DNA from: CAZBBC01 sp964489835
GTDB taxonomy: Bacteria > Calditrichota > Calditrichia > JAJRVZ01
Direction: 5' to 3'
NCBI GenBank assembly: GCA_964489835.1
Contig: CAZBBC010000038.1
Coordinates: 1 to 33,605 of the forward strand
DNA length: 33,605 bases
The position numbers and the translations under genes are program-made. This document shows positions 6,585-14,785 of this stretch, in pieces (within the stretch, counting starts at the first letter, position 1; every line of letters begins with the position of its first letter). The notes beneath the pieces are model-generated. The model was not told the DNA's origin. It made no database searches and saw nothing but the letters and a program-made list of their open reading frames with translations.

Positions 6585-7775
6585 TTAAGAAAAAGGACTC
6601 AGCGTTTTGACAATATCGACTAATAATGCCGGTTGTTTTATTAATGCTGTTTGAAATATCTTAACCAAAGTTTGTTTTTTTTGCGGAATATCTTTTAAGG
6701 AATGGGCAGTTTTGTTTAGTTGCTCATCACTCAACTTACTGATTGCCTCTTTCAAACGATAGTAACGATTCTGAGCATTTCCACACACTTTATCCCATTC
6801 TTTTTCATATCTTCTAAGAAAACTTCCGGATAGGTCATTTGCCTTTATCGCTTCAGCGGCCACACGCCCTGCGATTTTACCCGCGGTCATTCCGGTCGCA
6901 ATACCACCACCGGAGACCGGGTTTGCCTGGAGAGCGGCATCGCCGACCAAAAGGATTCTGTCTGCAGATAATTTGGGCAATCGTCTGGAACAGGGAACGC
7001 CGCCAATCGTTTTGTTCAATACAGAAGCTCCAGGAAAATTTTCTTTCACAAACACTTGCAACCGCGAAGATGGGGATCCGTGGCGGGCTTTTGTACCGGA
7101 GACCCCCAGTCCGACATTTGCCGTCCCATTGCCCTTGGGGAACAACCATCCGTATCCGCCCGGGAATTTTTCCTGGGAAAAGTAAAAAATACAGGTATCA
7201 TCTGCGATCCGGAGATTGGCGAGAGTCACCTGACAGCATGTTTCCATATCAGATAAAGAAACGGTTGTATTGATACCGGCCCAACGGGCAACACGGGATT
7301 CCACGCCATCGGCCCCAATGACTATCCTGGATTTAATAGTCCGCTGCTCATTGCCGATTCGACAAAGAACACCGGAAATCCGACCTTCTTCTTTGTATAA
7401 TCCGTTAACATATATTTTCGTAATTATTTGTGCTCCTGCGGTTACCGCCCGCATAGCCAGGTCATAATCAAACAGCTTGCGTTGCAGGACATAGCCGGTC
7501 ATAGAAACCTGGGGATAGATTATAGTATGATCCGGTGCCACAAATTGGAATTTTTTGATAGTTGCTGCAATCCAACGGGGATCAATTCCTTCATCAAGAA
7601 TTTTTTCCAGGCCATCTTTTCCTACCGCTTCGGCACATCTCACGGGAGATCCGATATCCCGGTCTTTTTCCAGCAGCAGGACTGATACATTCTTTTTAGC
7701 TGCTGTATATGCCGCCAGGCAGCCCGCCGGCCCTCCGCCGACAATAATTATATCGTAATTATCCTTTATGATCAT
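6585..7775 (-). CDS. Geranylgeranyl reductase family flavoprotein (archaeal-type)
   Basis: This 396-residue FAD enzyme is expected to hydrogenate double bonds of geranylgeranyl chains. The Rossmann motif GGGPAG is at 13-18. PVRCAEA (44-50) and GYVLQRKLFD (94-103) match what I recall of archaeal ether-lipid reductases. PGGYGWLFPKG (205-215) is the substrate-pocket signature of the family, and GDAA (278-281) with NPVSGGG (285-291) forms the second FAD-binding segment. The start ATG overlaps the ferredoxin stop by 4 nt and has AGGGAAG as ribosome binding site. A paired ferredoxin and UbiA gene directly upstream support isoprenoid-lipid reduction. A reductase for quinone or chlorophyll-like prenyl chains is the alternative. 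Confidence 0.85.
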   Translation of the reverse strand: MIIKDNYDIIIVGGGPAGCLAAYTAAKKNVSVLLLEKDRDIGSPVRCAEAVGKDGLEKILDEGIDPRWIAATIKKFQFVAPDHTIIYPQVSMTGYVLQRKLFDYDLAMRAVTAGAQIITKIYVNGLYKEEGRISGVLCRIGNEQRTIKSRIVIGADGVESRVARWAGINTTVSLSDMETCCQVTLANLRIADDTCIFYFSQEKFPGGYGWLFPKGNGTANVGLGVSGTKARHGSPSSRLQVFVKENFPGASVLNKTIGGVPCSRRLPKLSADRILLVGDAALQANPVSGGGIATGMTAGKIAGRVAAEAIKANDLSGSFLRRYEKEWDKVCGNAQNRYYRLKEAISKLSDEQLNKTAHSLKDIPQKKQTLVKIFQTALIKQPALLVDIVKTLSPFS

Positions 7776-7951
7776 TTATCATCTTCCCTGTACAATGCCT
7801 CAACCGGACAAACCCAGACACATTTATTACACCTGGTACATAATTCATGATCTATCCTTAATACCATCTCTTCTAACTCGATACAATTTTCCGGGCAGAC
7901 ACCCACACAGGTCCCGCAATAATCACAGGTATTTTCATGCAATAAAATCAT
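7772..7951 (-). CDS. Small 2[4Fe-4S] ferredoxin
   Basis: A 59-residue protein with two classical cluster motifs: C9-x2-C12-x2-C15-x3-C19-P and C38-x2-C41-x2-C44-x3-C48-P. The spacing between them is short, as in clostridial ferredoxins. It should carry low-potential electrons in the cytoplasm. The start ATG (7949-7951) immediately follows the ubiA stop, and AGGGA precedes it by about 6 nt. The stop overlaps the reductase start as ATGA. In Methanosarcina acetivorans a ferredoxin encoded next to the geranylgeranyl reductase is the reductant for that enzyme, so the same pairing is the likely role here. Confidence 0.92.
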   Translation of the reverse strand: MILLHENTCDYCGTCVGVCPENCIELEEMVLRIDHELCTRCNKCVWVCPVEALYREDDK

Positions 7952-8911
7952 TTATTTCCCTGAAAAATTTGGATAATCGAATGCAAATCGCTTCTTAAAA
8001 TAATATTTTGACCCGAAAAAACCGATAACCATCAGTAAAAAATAAAATGGCCAGCGAATACATATACTTAGTGCAAAAAACAAAATACCGTACTTAGTGG
8101 CACGGATGGTATCTGAGACCTCTGCGTGGATAACTGTTCGTATAAAAAATGGAATCGATAATAAATAAAAGAGTAACGCCTGATAATCTCCCAATTGGAT
8201 ACTAATCAACAAGCCGGCGGCATAAAGAATGAATGCCCAGTAGACCATTTTTTTCAATCCATAGGCCACCGCAAGTGTTTTTTTCCTGGAAGAATCATCC
8301 CCTTCCTTATCCGGCAGCAATGTAAATAAATAGAGTGCTGTGTTAAAACAAAAATATGGTAGTGAATCAATCACCAGTTGAAATTCAAGCGGTTGCCGGG
8401 CACTCCATCCGATACTAAAAGCTAACCAACCCATCAGGGCATTTGCCAGCAGACTTCCCCAGGGCCGGTCTTTCATACGGGCTGGTGGAAAGTTATAAAA
8501 GATACCGGTAACCAGAAAAAAGATAATAAATAGTATTCCAACTTCAATTTTAATGGAAAAACCTATTAAAAATGCAAGTAGTGTCAGTAGCAGAACCTCC
8601 CTTTTTGCTGTTTTTACCGACAAAATTCCATCTGCAATAAAGAACAACTTTCTATTTTTCTTATCACTTTCAATATCTTTTAACTGATTAAGTACAAAAC
8701 TGCTTCCCATGATCATTCCAAAACCGGTGATAAGCAGGATAATCCGTATAATGCCCGTATCATCGTGTGTAAAATCAGGAAACCACTGAGATTTGGTATA
8801 AATATAATAGCCGGCCAGCATGGTCGACCAACCAGGGTAAAAGAGTATCGGTCTCAGGACAAATAGATAATCGAGGCGGGATAGCCAGAAATTATTCTTC
8901 TTTGCGTTCAT
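7952..8911 (-). CDS. UbiA-family prenyltransferase (possible DGGGP synthase)
   Basis: UbiA enzymes are integral membrane proteins that attach a polyprenyl chain to an acceptor. Counting from the ATG at 8909-8911 (319 residues), the first Asp-rich motif is N75, D79, D83 (NQLKDIESD) and the second is D201, D205 (PDKEGDD). YNFPPARMKDRP lies between them, and about eight hydrophobic spans are seen. The frame could extend upstream to 8989, but that would bury the start deep in purF; the chosen start overlaps purF by only 20 nt. The ribosome binding site is weak. The neighbours suggest digeranylgeranylglyceryl-phosphate synthesis. The PPARMKDRP motif also resembles carotenoid-elongating and chlorophyll-type members, so the acceptor is undecided. 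Confidence 0.8.
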   Translation of the reverse strand: MNAKKNNFWLSRLDYLFVLRPILFYPGWSTMLAGYYIYTKSQWFPDFTHDDTGIIRIILLITGFGMIMGSSFVLNQLKDIESDKKNRKLFFIADGILSVKTAKREVLLLTLLAFLIGFSIKIEVGILFIIFFLVTGIFYNFPPARMKDRPWGSLLANALMGWLAFSIGWSARQPLEFQLVIDSLPYFCFNTALYLFTLLPDKEGDDSSRKKTLAVAYGLKKMVYWAFILYAAGLLISIQLGDYQALLFYLLSIPFFIRTVIHAEVSDTIRATKYGILFFALSICIRWPFYFLLMVIGFFGSKYYFKKRFAFDYPNFSGK

Positions 8912-10304
8912 TACGTTCTTTAAATTGTTTCTCTTCAATCTCAACCGGATAATCCCCGCTAAAACAAGCCGTACAATATTCCTGACCATTGTTTTTGGGC
9001 ATCGCCTTTAACATCGCTTCCAGGGACAAATATTTCAAAGAATTAACGCCTAAATACCTGGCGATCTCATCAATTTCTTTCTGGCTGGCAATAAGTTCTT
9101 CTTTGGTTGGAAAATCCATACCGTAAAAACACGGATATCTGATCGGGGGGGAGCTTACACGAATATGCACTTCCTTCGCTCCGGCCGCTCGTAATCTTTT
9201 TACGAGAGCCTTTAATGTCGTACCACGTACAATTGAATCATCAACGATAATAATTTTTCTATCCTTGATAACCCCACCGACTGTATTATACTTTATCCGC
9301 ACATTCATATCTCTTGAACTTTGTTTAGGATGTATAAATGTACGACCGACGTAGTGATTGCGGATAAGGCCGATCTCAAATTTGGCTTCACTGCGCGCGG
9401 CGTAACCAAGAGCTGCGGTATTGCTGCTATCCGGTACGCTGATAACGATGTCCGCATCGCAGGGATTTTCCAGGGCCAGGTTTTTTCCCAATTTTCGCCG
9501 TGTTTTATCAACATACTCATTAAAAATTTGACTATCGGGCCTGGAGAAATAGATAAACTCGAAAACACAGTGTCGTGGAGCAATCTTCTCATCAATCTTA
9601 TACGATTTCATCCCTTTTTCGTCGACAACAAGCATTTCTCCACATTTTACATCACGGACATATTCGGCACCAATTAAATCAAAAGCGGAGGTTTCGCTGG
9701 CAAAAATATAACTATTCCCTTTTTTACCTATGGCCAATGGCCTGAAACCATGAGGATCACGGACAGCAATCAACTTTTTACGCGTAATAAAGACCAATGA
9801 AAAAGCACCTTTAATTTTTTTAACGGCATCGAGGATTTTTTTCTCGATTGTCTGATGTCTGGATTTGGCCACCAGATGAAGAATTACTTCGCTGTCAGTG
9901 GTCGTCTGAAAGATTGATCCTTTTTTTTCCAGCTGTTCGCGCAAAGTAAACGAATTGACCAGATTGCCATTATGGGCTACGCCGATTGTTCCCAGACGAT
10001 GATTAACTACGATTGGACCGATATTTTGTTCATTGGAAGAACCGGTTGTTGAATAACGATTATGGCCGATAGCAATATCTCCGGGAAGTTTATCCAAAAT
10101 CTTTTCATTAAAAACATCTGCTACCAATCCCATCCCCAATTGCTTATATACCTGCTCGCCGTCACTGCTGGCAATGCCGGCACTTTCCTGTCCACGATGT
10201 TGAAGTGAATATAATCCGAGGTAGGCCCAGATAGCAGCCGTGGGGCTTCCATAAACACCAACAATTCCGCAGAACTCTTTGGGATGATCATCATTGAAAT
10301 ACAT
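8892..10304 (-). CDS. purF: Amidophosphoribosyltransferase PurF
   Basis: PurF makes 5-phosphoribosylamine from PRPP and glutamine, the first step of purine synthesis. From the ATG at 10302-10304 the protein has 471 residues and begins with a short propeptide (MYFNDDHPKEF) before the N-terminal nucleophile Cys in CGIVGVYG. The PRPP loop is IIIVDDSIVRGTT. Four cysteines suited to a [4Fe-4S] cluster are present: HCVFEF, PCFYGMD, and the pair in EYCTACFSG. This makes it the Bacillus-type, cluster-containing form. The longer frame to 10403 overlaps the PHP gene by 80 nt and was rejected; the chosen start lies 19 nt after the PHP stop. Confidence 0.95.
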   Translation of the reverse strand: MYFNDDHPKEFCGIVGVYGSPTAAIWAYLGLYSLQHRGQESAGIASSDGEQVYKQLGMGLVADVFNEKILDKLPGDIAIGHNRYSTTGSSNEQNIGPIVVNHRLGTIGVAHNGNLVNSFTLREQLEKKGSIFQTTTDSEVILHLVAKSRHQTIEKKILDAVKKIKGAFSLVFITRKKLIAVRDPHGFRPLAIGKKGNSYIFASETSAFDLIGAEYVRDVKCGEMLVVDEKGMKSYKIDEKIAPRHCVFEFIYFSRPDSQIFNEYVDKTRRKLGKNLALENPCDADIVISVPDSSNTAALGYAARSEAKFEIGLIRNHYVGRTFIHPKQSSRDMNVRIKYNTVGGVIKDRKIIIVDDSIVRGTTLKALVKRLRAAGAKEVHIRVSSPPIRYPCFYGMDFPTKEELIASQKEIDEIARYLGVNSLKYLSLEAMLKAMPKNNGQEYCTACFSGDYPVEIEEKQFKERNERKEE

Positions 10305-10323
10305 CAGATAGGTACCTGTATAT

Positions 10324-11370
10324 TTAGAAAATGCGAATGTGATTGGAGAAAATCCAGGGCCGTTCAAAGTAGTAGGCTTCAACCCGATAGGAGCCTGGTT
10401 CATTTATTTCAAAAACGAGTGAATCACCTTTTTGAACGGCATATTTACTGCCGTTTCTTATCAAGTGTACCACTGCGGTCTGAGGCAAATTTACATGTAA
10501 ATGTGTATATTTATCAAATTTTAATTCGCCCCCAATTTCAACTTTTTCGCTTCTATTCTCGGCCTGAAAGCGAAATCCCCAGGCATCGCCACAATAATAA
10601 TTAGAGATAAAGCACCGGCAATCACGGATACTCTTGTAGAGGTTTTGCAGATCTTTTTCGTGGTCTCCCTCACCGGAAAATGCAGTATCGGTTAAAATAT
10701 GGGTACGTATGGTTTTAAACAGCACTTTATATCTGAATATTGTAATCTGGAACAGGCCCCAGAGACGGTAAATATGGCCGTGGGCATCAACTCCGCCAAT
10801 ACCCACTACCTTCCGACGCTGGTTCGCCTGGTCCCATTTTTGAAGTGTTTCCGGTAAGGGGGCAATAATTGAACGGCGTGGATGAAGCACACGCCAATAC
10901 TTGTTGAAATGGGTTAAGCCTTCCATCCATTCTGACATCTGATTCCAAATTTCAATACCGTGATATTCATCTGAATCCCATACAGTCCATGGATAGGGTG
11001 GATATTTTTTCATAGCGGTTCGCTTTTCGTCCGGATGAGCAATAATGCCAAATCCGCCTCTGCGGTTTACTTCCTTAACATATTCAGCCGGTTTTAGATT
11101 TTGAGGTAACTCGGTGCTGATGTTAAAGGTGAGATAATGGTTTAGATCATCGGCATCATTAATCTCATAACCAGTGGAAATTAATACGCCGTGATACCAT
11201 CCCTCCATACCATCCCGCTTTGGCTGCAATGTATTATGGTCAGTAAACATCAGAAAATCGAGGCTCACCTCACTGGCAATATGAGCGATTTCCGGTATCG
11301 GTCTTGTACCATCACTGTAGGTTGAGTGAATATGAATAACACCCGCATATTCATGTAGCTGGTCGTGCAT
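10324..11370 (-). CDS. PHP-domain metal-dependent phosphoesterase
   Basis: The 348-residue product has the metal-binding series of the PHP domain: HIHSTYSDG near residues 13-21, FTDHN (about 41-45), GYEI (about 67-70), IAHPDEKR (about 114-121) and GGVDAHGH (about 197-204). These are the expected His, Asp and Glu ligands of a trinuclear centre. PHP phosphoesterases hydrolyse phosphoester bonds in small nucleotides or other phosphorylated substrates; the substrate here is unknown. The last 80 or so residues form an extra beta-rich domain with no recognised family. It lies between the YfiM-like gene (2-nt gap) and purF. Confidence 0.8.
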   Translation of the reverse strand: MHDQLHEYAGVIHIHSTYSDGTRPIPEIAHIASEVSLDFLMFTDHNTLQPKRDGMEGWYHGVLISTGYEINDADDLNHYLTFNISTELPQNLKPAEYVKEVNRRGGFGIIAHPDEKRTAMKKYPPYPWTVWDSDEYHGIEIWNQMSEWMEGLTHFNKYWRVLHPRRSIIAPLPETLQKWDQANQRRKVVGIGGVDAHGHIYRLWGLFQITIFRYKVLFKTIRTHILTDTAFSGEGDHEKDLQNLYKSIRDCRCFISNYYCGDAWGFRFQAENRSEKVEIGGELKFDKYTHLHVNLPQTAVVHLIRNGSKYAVQKGDSLVFEINEPGSYRVEAYYFERPWIFSNHIRIF

Positions 11371-11372
11371 TT

Positions 11373-11780
11373 TTAATTAATTCCCAGTAAAATAATACCA
11401 ACAATTATTCCAACGCCATTAGCCGTCAAATCTTTCCATGAAAATTTATTTTTCTGTTTTCCAGAATCGTAGAATTCTTTCGCCAGACCCAGAGAAAATA
11501 CGGTTCCTACCCCTATGACCTGTGACTTTTCACGGTTAATATCAAATCCTTTCATGCTCAATTGACTGACAAGCGTGGTCCCTATCAGACTACTGACTAA
11601 ATGATACCCCTTGTCCGGACTGAGCCATTTGTCATTTGTTTTTTTACTATCTCTCAAAGCAAATGATCGAAAATAGGTATTCAGGGATTCTGGTTTAGGT
11701 GTTGCGAACAGTGGATGGCTGATGAGGACGATGAACAATATTATAATCGATCGAGAAACGATACTTATTTTAGAAGGCAA
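11373..11780 (-). CDS. YfiM-like exported protein
   Basis: I start this gene at TTG (11778-11780), preceded by GGGAG with 6-nt spacing. That gives 135 residues beginning with a signal peptide (residues 1-27, hydrophobic SIIILFIVLISHPLFA, likely cleaved before TPK). The body contains LSPDKGYHLVSS, GLAKEFYDS and SWKDLTANGVGIIVG. These resemble the DK-H-x-S, GKE-x-D and SWKD-A-N-G elements of the YfiM/DUF2279 group of small envelope proteins of unknown function. A possible ATG at 11825 would overlap the upstream gene by 56 nt and precede the signal peptide with a hydrophilic extension. Confidence 0.65.
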   Translation of the reverse strand: MPSKISIVSRSIIILFIVLISHPLFATPKPESLNTYFRSFALRDSKKTNDKWLSPDKGYHLVSSLIGTTLVSQLSMKGFDINREKSQVIGVGTVFSLGLAKEFYDSGKQKNKFSWKDLTANGVGIIVGIILLGIN

Positions 11781-12558
11781 TACGTACTCCCAGGGTAATT
11801 GTTCGGTCTTCCGGCAAATAATCATAGGTCAATTGGATGGTCTCTTCAAATCTGTATAAATAGGCATCAACATAGGCATCAACCAAGATCAGAAAATACG
11901 TTAATCCAAGATACCAGCTATGCAAGACTCTTTTATCTCTCGCTTCAATATCACCGGTTCTTCGATATTCTTTACCATAATCGTATACCCGGCTGGCGAA
12001 GTAGAAGAATGATCCGAAAGCGGCGACAGATTTTATATAGGACTCATTATAACATTGACCCCAGCCGGGCAACATAGCTGAGCGCGTAACCGCTCCCCAC
12101 GGCGATTTCATCGGCTGATTACTGAACATATCATTCGGCCACTGTTTATCATCACCCGCGCGATGACTTTCAATTACATCAATCAGATTTATCGTATACA
12201 GCTGAAGAAGGAACATAGCGTAGCGGCGCATTTTTACTTTGTTATTATAGTCATTTGTTTTTTGATACCATCGATAATTATAGGCGACATTATATATGAA
12301 ATTCAAACCCAGGGTATAAAAGATAAAAGCACGTCCCGTATGTTCCTGTTCTATTTGACCCCAACCGGGGATAATGGCCGATCGAATCAAAGCCGGCCAC
12401 AGACTGGTTTGGACACTGTCCATTAGATTTTCTGTGGAGGTGGTATCCATTTCCTGTGCCTGAAGGAATACCGGCAAATTCAGAAAGATGATAAAAACAA
12501 TATACAGTGTTAATTTATAATACGACAACTTCCATCGCTCTTGGTAGGAGTTCGACAT
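11770..12558 (-). CDS. Membrane protein with two DUF5683-type repeats
   Basis: 262 residues, with a signal or anchor sequence at about 14-33 (TLYIVFIIFLNLPVFLQAQ). The body has two similar halves. The first has LWPALIRSAIIPGWGQ near 53-68 and the second SPWGAVTRSAMLPGWGQ near 147-163, each followed by hydrophobic spans and a Tyr-rich segment. This is the arrangement of DUF5683 envelope proteins found in FCB bacteria; no function is established. The assigned ATG overlaps the lipid-kinase gene by 44 nt and has no clear ribosome binding site. A TTG at 12526-12528 is an alternative start. Confidence 0.75.
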   Translation of the reverse strand: MSNSYQERWKLSYYKLTLYIVFIIFLNLPVFLQAQEMDTTSTENLMDSVQTSLWPALIRSAIIPGWGQIEQEHTGRAFIFYTLGLNFIYNVAYNYRWYQKTNDYNNKVKMRRYAMFLLQLYTINLIDVIESHRAGDDKQWPNDMFSNQPMKSPWGAVTRSAMLPGWGQCYNESYIKSVAAFGSFFYFASRVYDYGKEYRRTGDIEARDKRVLHSWYLGLTYFLILVDAYVDAYLYRFEETIQLTYDYLPEDRTITLGVRIAF

Positions 12559-13390
12559 TCAGTGATTTAAGATTAAGGGAGAGTAATTCTCCGTCAATAT
12601 GTGCGGCAAATCCTTCTTCTGACTCAATCATTAATTGTGTGGTTCTATCAGTAGTAACTTGTGGCATATGGATATGCTTTCCTGAGAACACACCCAATAA
12701 ATTCCTGTAAATTTCCCATTTATTCAAATTTTTTATAATGTTAAGATCAAGTAGTCCATCATCAACTTTAGCATTCGGTGTCAGTTTAAATCCTCCACCC
12801 AGACTGGTCCCATTCCCCGCAGTGATCATAAATAATCTCTCTTCACGTTCAATATTATTATAACTGATTCTGACTACCGGAGGGGTATAGGTATAGATTG
12901 TTTTCAATACGGCGTAGAGATAAATAGCTGCCCCGGGTAATTTTTTTACTTCAAGTGTTTTTCGCACGACCCAGGCATCAAAACCAATCCCCAGACCATT
13001 CTGAAAATATCGATCACCTGCCCGTCCGATATCTATGGCCTTCGTTTTCATTGCCAGCAGGCTATCTATGGCTTTTTCTAATCTCAAAGGAACATTGACA
13101 GCCCTAACAAAGTCATTGCCGGTGCCCACCGGTACAATACCTAATTTTGCACCACCCCCCAATAAACCGTTGACAACCTCATTGATGGTGCCATCTCCAC
13201 CAACCGCAACCACACAATCAAATTGATTCTTTGCTTTTTCCGCAAAATCAATGGCATCTCCCGGTTTACCGGTATAAATAAAGTCCGCATCCATATTATG
13301 AATGGCACAAAGATCTTTCACCTTTTCTGCAACCCGGGCACATTTCCCTCTGGAGGCCGTCGGATTTACGATAAACTTATAACTATTCAA
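12515..13390 (-). CDS. Diacylglycerol-kinase family lipid kinase
   Basis: A 291-residue YegS/BmrU-type kinase expected to phosphorylate diacylglycerol or a related lipid using ATP. The N-terminal nucleotide-binding fold opens with FIVNPTASRGK. The catalytic signature GGDGTINEVVNGL is near 64-76, and VPVGTGNDFVRA near 86-97. The C-terminal half is a beta-sandwich with GLGIGFDAWV and DDGLLDLNI. The start is TTG (13388-13390), backed by AAGGAG at 6-nt spacing. It is the first gene of the leftward block that continues through DUF5683, YfiM-like, PHP and purF to the lipid cassette. A lipid kinase upstream of isoprenoid-lipid genes is suggestive but may be chance. Confidence 0.88.
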   Translation of the reverse strand: MNSYKFIVNPTASRGKCARVAEKVKDLCAIHNMDADFIYTGKPGDAIDFAEKAKNQFDCVVAVGGDGTINEVVNGLLGGGAKLGIVPVGTGNDFVRAVNVPLRLEKAIDSLLAMKTKAIDIGRAGDRYFQNGLGIGFDAWVVRKTLEVKKLPGAAIYLYAVLKTIYTYTPPVVRISYNNIEREERLFMITAGNGTSLGGGFKLTPNAKVDDGLLDLNIIKNLNKWEIYRNLLGVFSGKHIHMPQVTTDRTTQLMIESEEGFAAHIDGELLSLNLKSLNVELLPRAMEVVVL

Positions 13391-13735
13391 TTCGTCTCCT
13401 TTTGAAATTCAAATTATTCACTTTATGTACTATTAATTGGCCGGATTAAAAACTCATCTGATTTTTCGATGATAATTTTAAGTGATATAAATTTTATCCG
13501 GATTCCAATAATATTTATTGAAGACTCTTTACTTATGTTACAATGTAAACAATTATTTATGTTGAAGGTATTGTAAATTAATACTTTACGAATTCTGAAT
13601 CAAATGACATACCGGGACTACCTGAGTACCTTTAACCATCAAGATATGAAATTTATCAAATCTTAAACGGGCAAATGTCAGGAGCAACCGGAAAAATATC
13701 CGCTAGCGGCATTATTGTAAAAATTTGAAAAATAA
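13391..13735. other. Gene-free spacer upstream of the lipid-kinase block
   Basis: This 345-bp AT-rich stretch shows no gene on either strand. It must hold the promoter of the leftward block, but no strong -35/-10 pair stands out. A short palindrome CCGCTAGCGG is at about 13700-13709. Confidence 0.4.
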
Positions 13736-14128
13736 TTATCCAGAGGATCCGGCACTATGGGCTATACAATCAATCTCAATGAGAACATCCTTGGGTAAAC
13801 GGGCGACTTCAATGGTGGAGCGGGCAGGTAAGGAGCGATTAAAATATCCGGCATAAATCTCGTTAACTACTGCAAAGTCATCCATTTGTTTTAAATAGAT
13901 TGTTGTTTTCACTACTGTATCTAAAGAAGCTCCGGCTTCCTCCAATACCGCACGCAAATTTTCCAGGACTCGCTTTGTTTGAATTTTCACATCACCATTA
14001 ATCAGATTTCCTGTTTCCGGATCAATAGCCACCTGACCGGAAGTAAAAATCAGATTATCCAATTGAATCGCCTGGCTATAAGGACCAATGGGTTCAGGTG
14101 CTCTCTTGCTATGAATAATCTTTTTCAT
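13736..14128 (-). CDS. ridA: RidA-family enamine/imine deaminase
   Basis: RidA proteins hydrolyse reactive 2-aminoacrylate and related enamines released by PLP enzymes. The 130-residue product has the expected trimeric YjgF fold length, with PEPIGPYSQAI near 11-21, FTSGQVAIDPETG and the substrate-binding Arg in PARSTIEVARLP (about 100-111). DVLIEIDCIA closes the domain. The start ATG is preceded by AAGGAGTG. It stands alone next to the dnaA/oriC region and is transcribed away from it. Confidence 0.93.
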   Translation of the reverse strand: MKKIIHSKRAPEPIGPYSQAIQLDNLIFTSGQVAIDPETGNLINGDVKIQTKRVLENLRAVLEEAGASLDTVVKTTIYLKQMDDFAVVNEIYAGYFNRSLPARSTIEVARLPKDVLIEIDCIAHSAGSSG

Positions 14129-14154
14129 AATACAACACTCCTTTTATTTTACAA

Positions 14155-14330
14155 GGTAGTGTAAAAAATAACCACAAAGTTCACAAAGCATTTATTAAGA
14201 ATTAAAAATTACAAATTACGAATTCCCAGTTCCCAATTCCCAATTTGTAAATATTATGATTTTGTATTAATTGTTTTTTATTTTATTACCAATTCCGAGT
14301 TCCTAATTCCTAATTAATCTTTGAGTATAA
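14155..14330. repeat. AT-rich spacer with dispersed repeat phrases
   Basis: GTAAAAAATAACCACA (14159-14174) is almost the same as at 3297-3315, and both lie just upstream of a minus-strand gene start. It is followed by repeated AATTCCCA / CAATTCCC / AATTCCGAGTTCC / AATTCCTAATT words. No gene is visible. The stretch is the left part of the 657-bp gap before dnaA. Confidence 0.5.
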
Positions 14331-14551
14331 TCTTTTAAAAGTATACAAGAACTAATTTTATGTCAAGGTAAATTCCACTACTTTTCGGTGAAAAAATTTC
14401 ATAATTTTGTACGCCGGGCAGCTATTATTTTGATTTTAAAATAAATTAGTTTTACGTGAAACCAATTTATTTAAAAAATATTAAATAATTTAATTAAAAA
14501 ACTTGCTTCTTACTTCCGGCTTAGTGAACTTTTTGAGGGAGGAAAAAGCGG

Positions 14552-14758
14552 TGTGAATAACCTGTGAATAACTTTTTAATTATCCACAGGAAAAACAACC
14601 CAATCCCAAACCTCGAATACTCTTCTATTATTAGAAATTATTATAAATTCATTATAAACAGGTGCTTAAACTTATTAGGCTGCCAGGGTAATTGTGTTTA
14701 TTTCAATAACGAACAAAGGTTTATTAAAATTATTTCTGGTACATTCTTATGTGAATAA
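14552..14758. other. Candidate replication origin (oriC) with DnaA boxes
   Basis: Four 9-mers match the DnaA box. TTATCCACA is perfect at 14580-14588 (plus strand), and TTATTCACA (one mismatch) occurs at 14552-14560, 14563-14571 and 14750-14758 (all minus strand). Three are clustered within 37 bp and the last is 27 bp upstream of the dnaA start. The stretch between them (14590-14740) is AT-rich and could serve as the unwinding element. Location directly upstream of dnaA is a common oriC position. The gene orientation around it does not show the usual divergence, which weakens the call. Confidence 0.65.
14750..14758 (-). promoter_or_regulatory. DnaA box next to dnaA start (possible autoregulation)
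   Basis: TTATTCACA on the minus strand lies between the AT-rich region and the dnaA ribosome binding site. A bound DnaA here would overlap the transcript start region, as in autoregulated dnaA genes. Confidence 0.5.
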
Positions 14759-14785
14759 CTTGAGAAAAGTTAAGGGAAATCCAAT

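Noticed and set aside
7768..7998. A plus-strand 76-residue frame starting MIIYHLPCTMPQPDK
   Set aside because: It is antisense to the ferredoxin gene, whose eight cysteines make the minus strand the coding one.
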